Shown: positions 63,707 through 64,000 of the stretch, piece by piece
Layout of the letters: every line of letters starts with the position of its first letter
How positions within the stretch are numbered: position 1 is the stretch's first letter
Notes under the pieces: model-generated
Told to the model about the DNA's origin: nothing
What the model saw: only the letters and a program-made list of their open reading frames with translations
Database searches by the model: none
Position numbers and translations under genes: made by a program
NCBI GenBank assembly: GCA_934309345.1
Contig: CAKRDD010000001.1
Location: 1 to 64,000, forward strand
Source of the DNA: an uncultured Mediterraneibacter sp.
GTDB lineage: Bacteria; Bacillota; Clostridia; Lachnospirales; Lachnospiraceae
Length of the DNA: 64,000 nucleotides
Direction of reading: 5' to 3'

Positions 63707-64000
63707 TTACTTCATTGATATCGCCAGTAAATACAAGTCCACCCATTCCGGCTTCTTTTGCTGCATTAATATTCGCTTCGAGATCATCGATAAAGAAACA
63801 TTCTTCTGCTTTTAAATCAAATTTCCTGAGAAAATGACTGTAGATTTCAGGAGATGGTTTTGCAAGCCGGATCGGCCCGGAAAACAAGATTCCGTCAAAC
63901 TGAGAGAGAAGTTCACTTCCTTCATAGTATTCAGCAAAATAAGTTGGAGCATTAGACAGCAGATAGATTGGTACATTGCGCTTTTTTAATTCGTGGATAA
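63687..64000 (-). CDS. HAD-superfamily hydrolase (subfamily IA), 5' end outside the window
   Basis: The visible C-terminal ~104 residues run from HELKKRNVPIYLLSNAPTYF (motif II Ser/Asn) through RLAKPSPEIYSHFL (motif III Lys) to EECFFIDDLEANINAAKEAG (motif IV acidic pair), the order of HAD-IA phosphatases. The nucleophile DxD motif lies beyond position 64000. Its substrate cannot be judged. The last codons form one arm of the shared terminator. Confidence 0.9.
   Translation of the reverse strand, partial: IHELKKRNVPIYLLSNAPTYFAEYYEGSELLSQFDGILFSGPIRLAKPSPEIYSHFLRKFDLKAEECFFIDDLEANINAAKEAGMGGLVFTGDINEVKKAIGF

Noticed and set aside
63650..64000. tmRNA gene after smpB
   Set aside because: The sequence after smpB is a terminator and a convergent HAD hydrolase; no tmRNA ends or tag sequence is visible.

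Overview
The window looks like chromosome of a strictly anaerobic, low-GC gut Firmicute of the Lachnospiraceae (Clostridium cluster XIVa) type. The evidence is pyruvate:ferredoxin oxidoreductase, a CODH-family protein, an mDAP-type MurE (DNPR motif), strong AGGAGG ribosome binding sites, a HrcA/CIRCE heat-shock site, the Firmicute order murE-priA-def-fmt-(zinc peptidase)-rsmB-rlmN-prpC-prkC-rsgA-rpe-thiN, and an L-fucose locus of the kind found in mucin-using gut bacteria. The species cannot be named from the sequence alone. There is no CRISPR array, rRNA or prophage.

Layout. 1-2.1 kb: the end of a tRNA-Gly(TCC), then thiD-cytX (HMP salvage). 2.1-7.6 kb: an AgrC-like sensor kinase whose response regulator is reduced to a 20-codon remnant, divergent from a 1271-residue surface PI-PLC-like protein; LytTR-like direct repeats lie between the two promoters. 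7.7-10.2 kb: a membrane protein, a ClC channel/antiporter and a small K+ channel; the last two converge on one terminator hairpin. 10.3-15 kb: an SBP-permease-ATPase operon ending in an atypical CooS. 15.2-18.8 kb: a MATE exporter, then a YeiH-like transporter divergent from a LysR regulator. 18.8-24.2 kb: CIRCE-clpB, dinB and a membrane acyltransferase. 24.3-38 kb: the housekeeping cluster from murE to thiN. 38-40.3 kb: ychF and lgt. 40.4-44.5 kb: a decayed transposase, a secreted protein with cell-wall-binding repeats, and a convergent XRE-type regulator that appears frameshifted at its 3' end. 44.9-48.5 kb: nifJ.

48.5-60.6 kb is an L-fucose utilisation locus: an AraC regulator divergent from fucI, a fuculokinase/rhamnulokinase-family kinase, a LacI regulator, a ribose-type ABC transporter in the unusual order permease-ATPase-permease-SBP, a FucU mutarotase and a small protein of unknown function. 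Imported sugar would be mutarotated, isomerised to L-fuculose and phosphorylated. The aldolase (FucA) and lactaldehyde steps are not in the window. Three copies of CGAACCGTT, two of them flanking a perfect-consensus promoter, are the likely LacI operators. 60.7-64 kb: secG-rnr-smpB and the 3' part of a HAD hydrolase.

The points most worth following up are these: the CooS protein has Glu where the family normally has a cluster-C cysteine, plus a His-rich N-terminus, and sits in an operon with an ABC importer; the two-component locus has lost its regulator but keeps LytTR-like sites; the XRE-type regulator has a G5A5 tract whose one-base change would restore a stop codon just before the shared terminator; and the LacI operators are spaced as if for looping.
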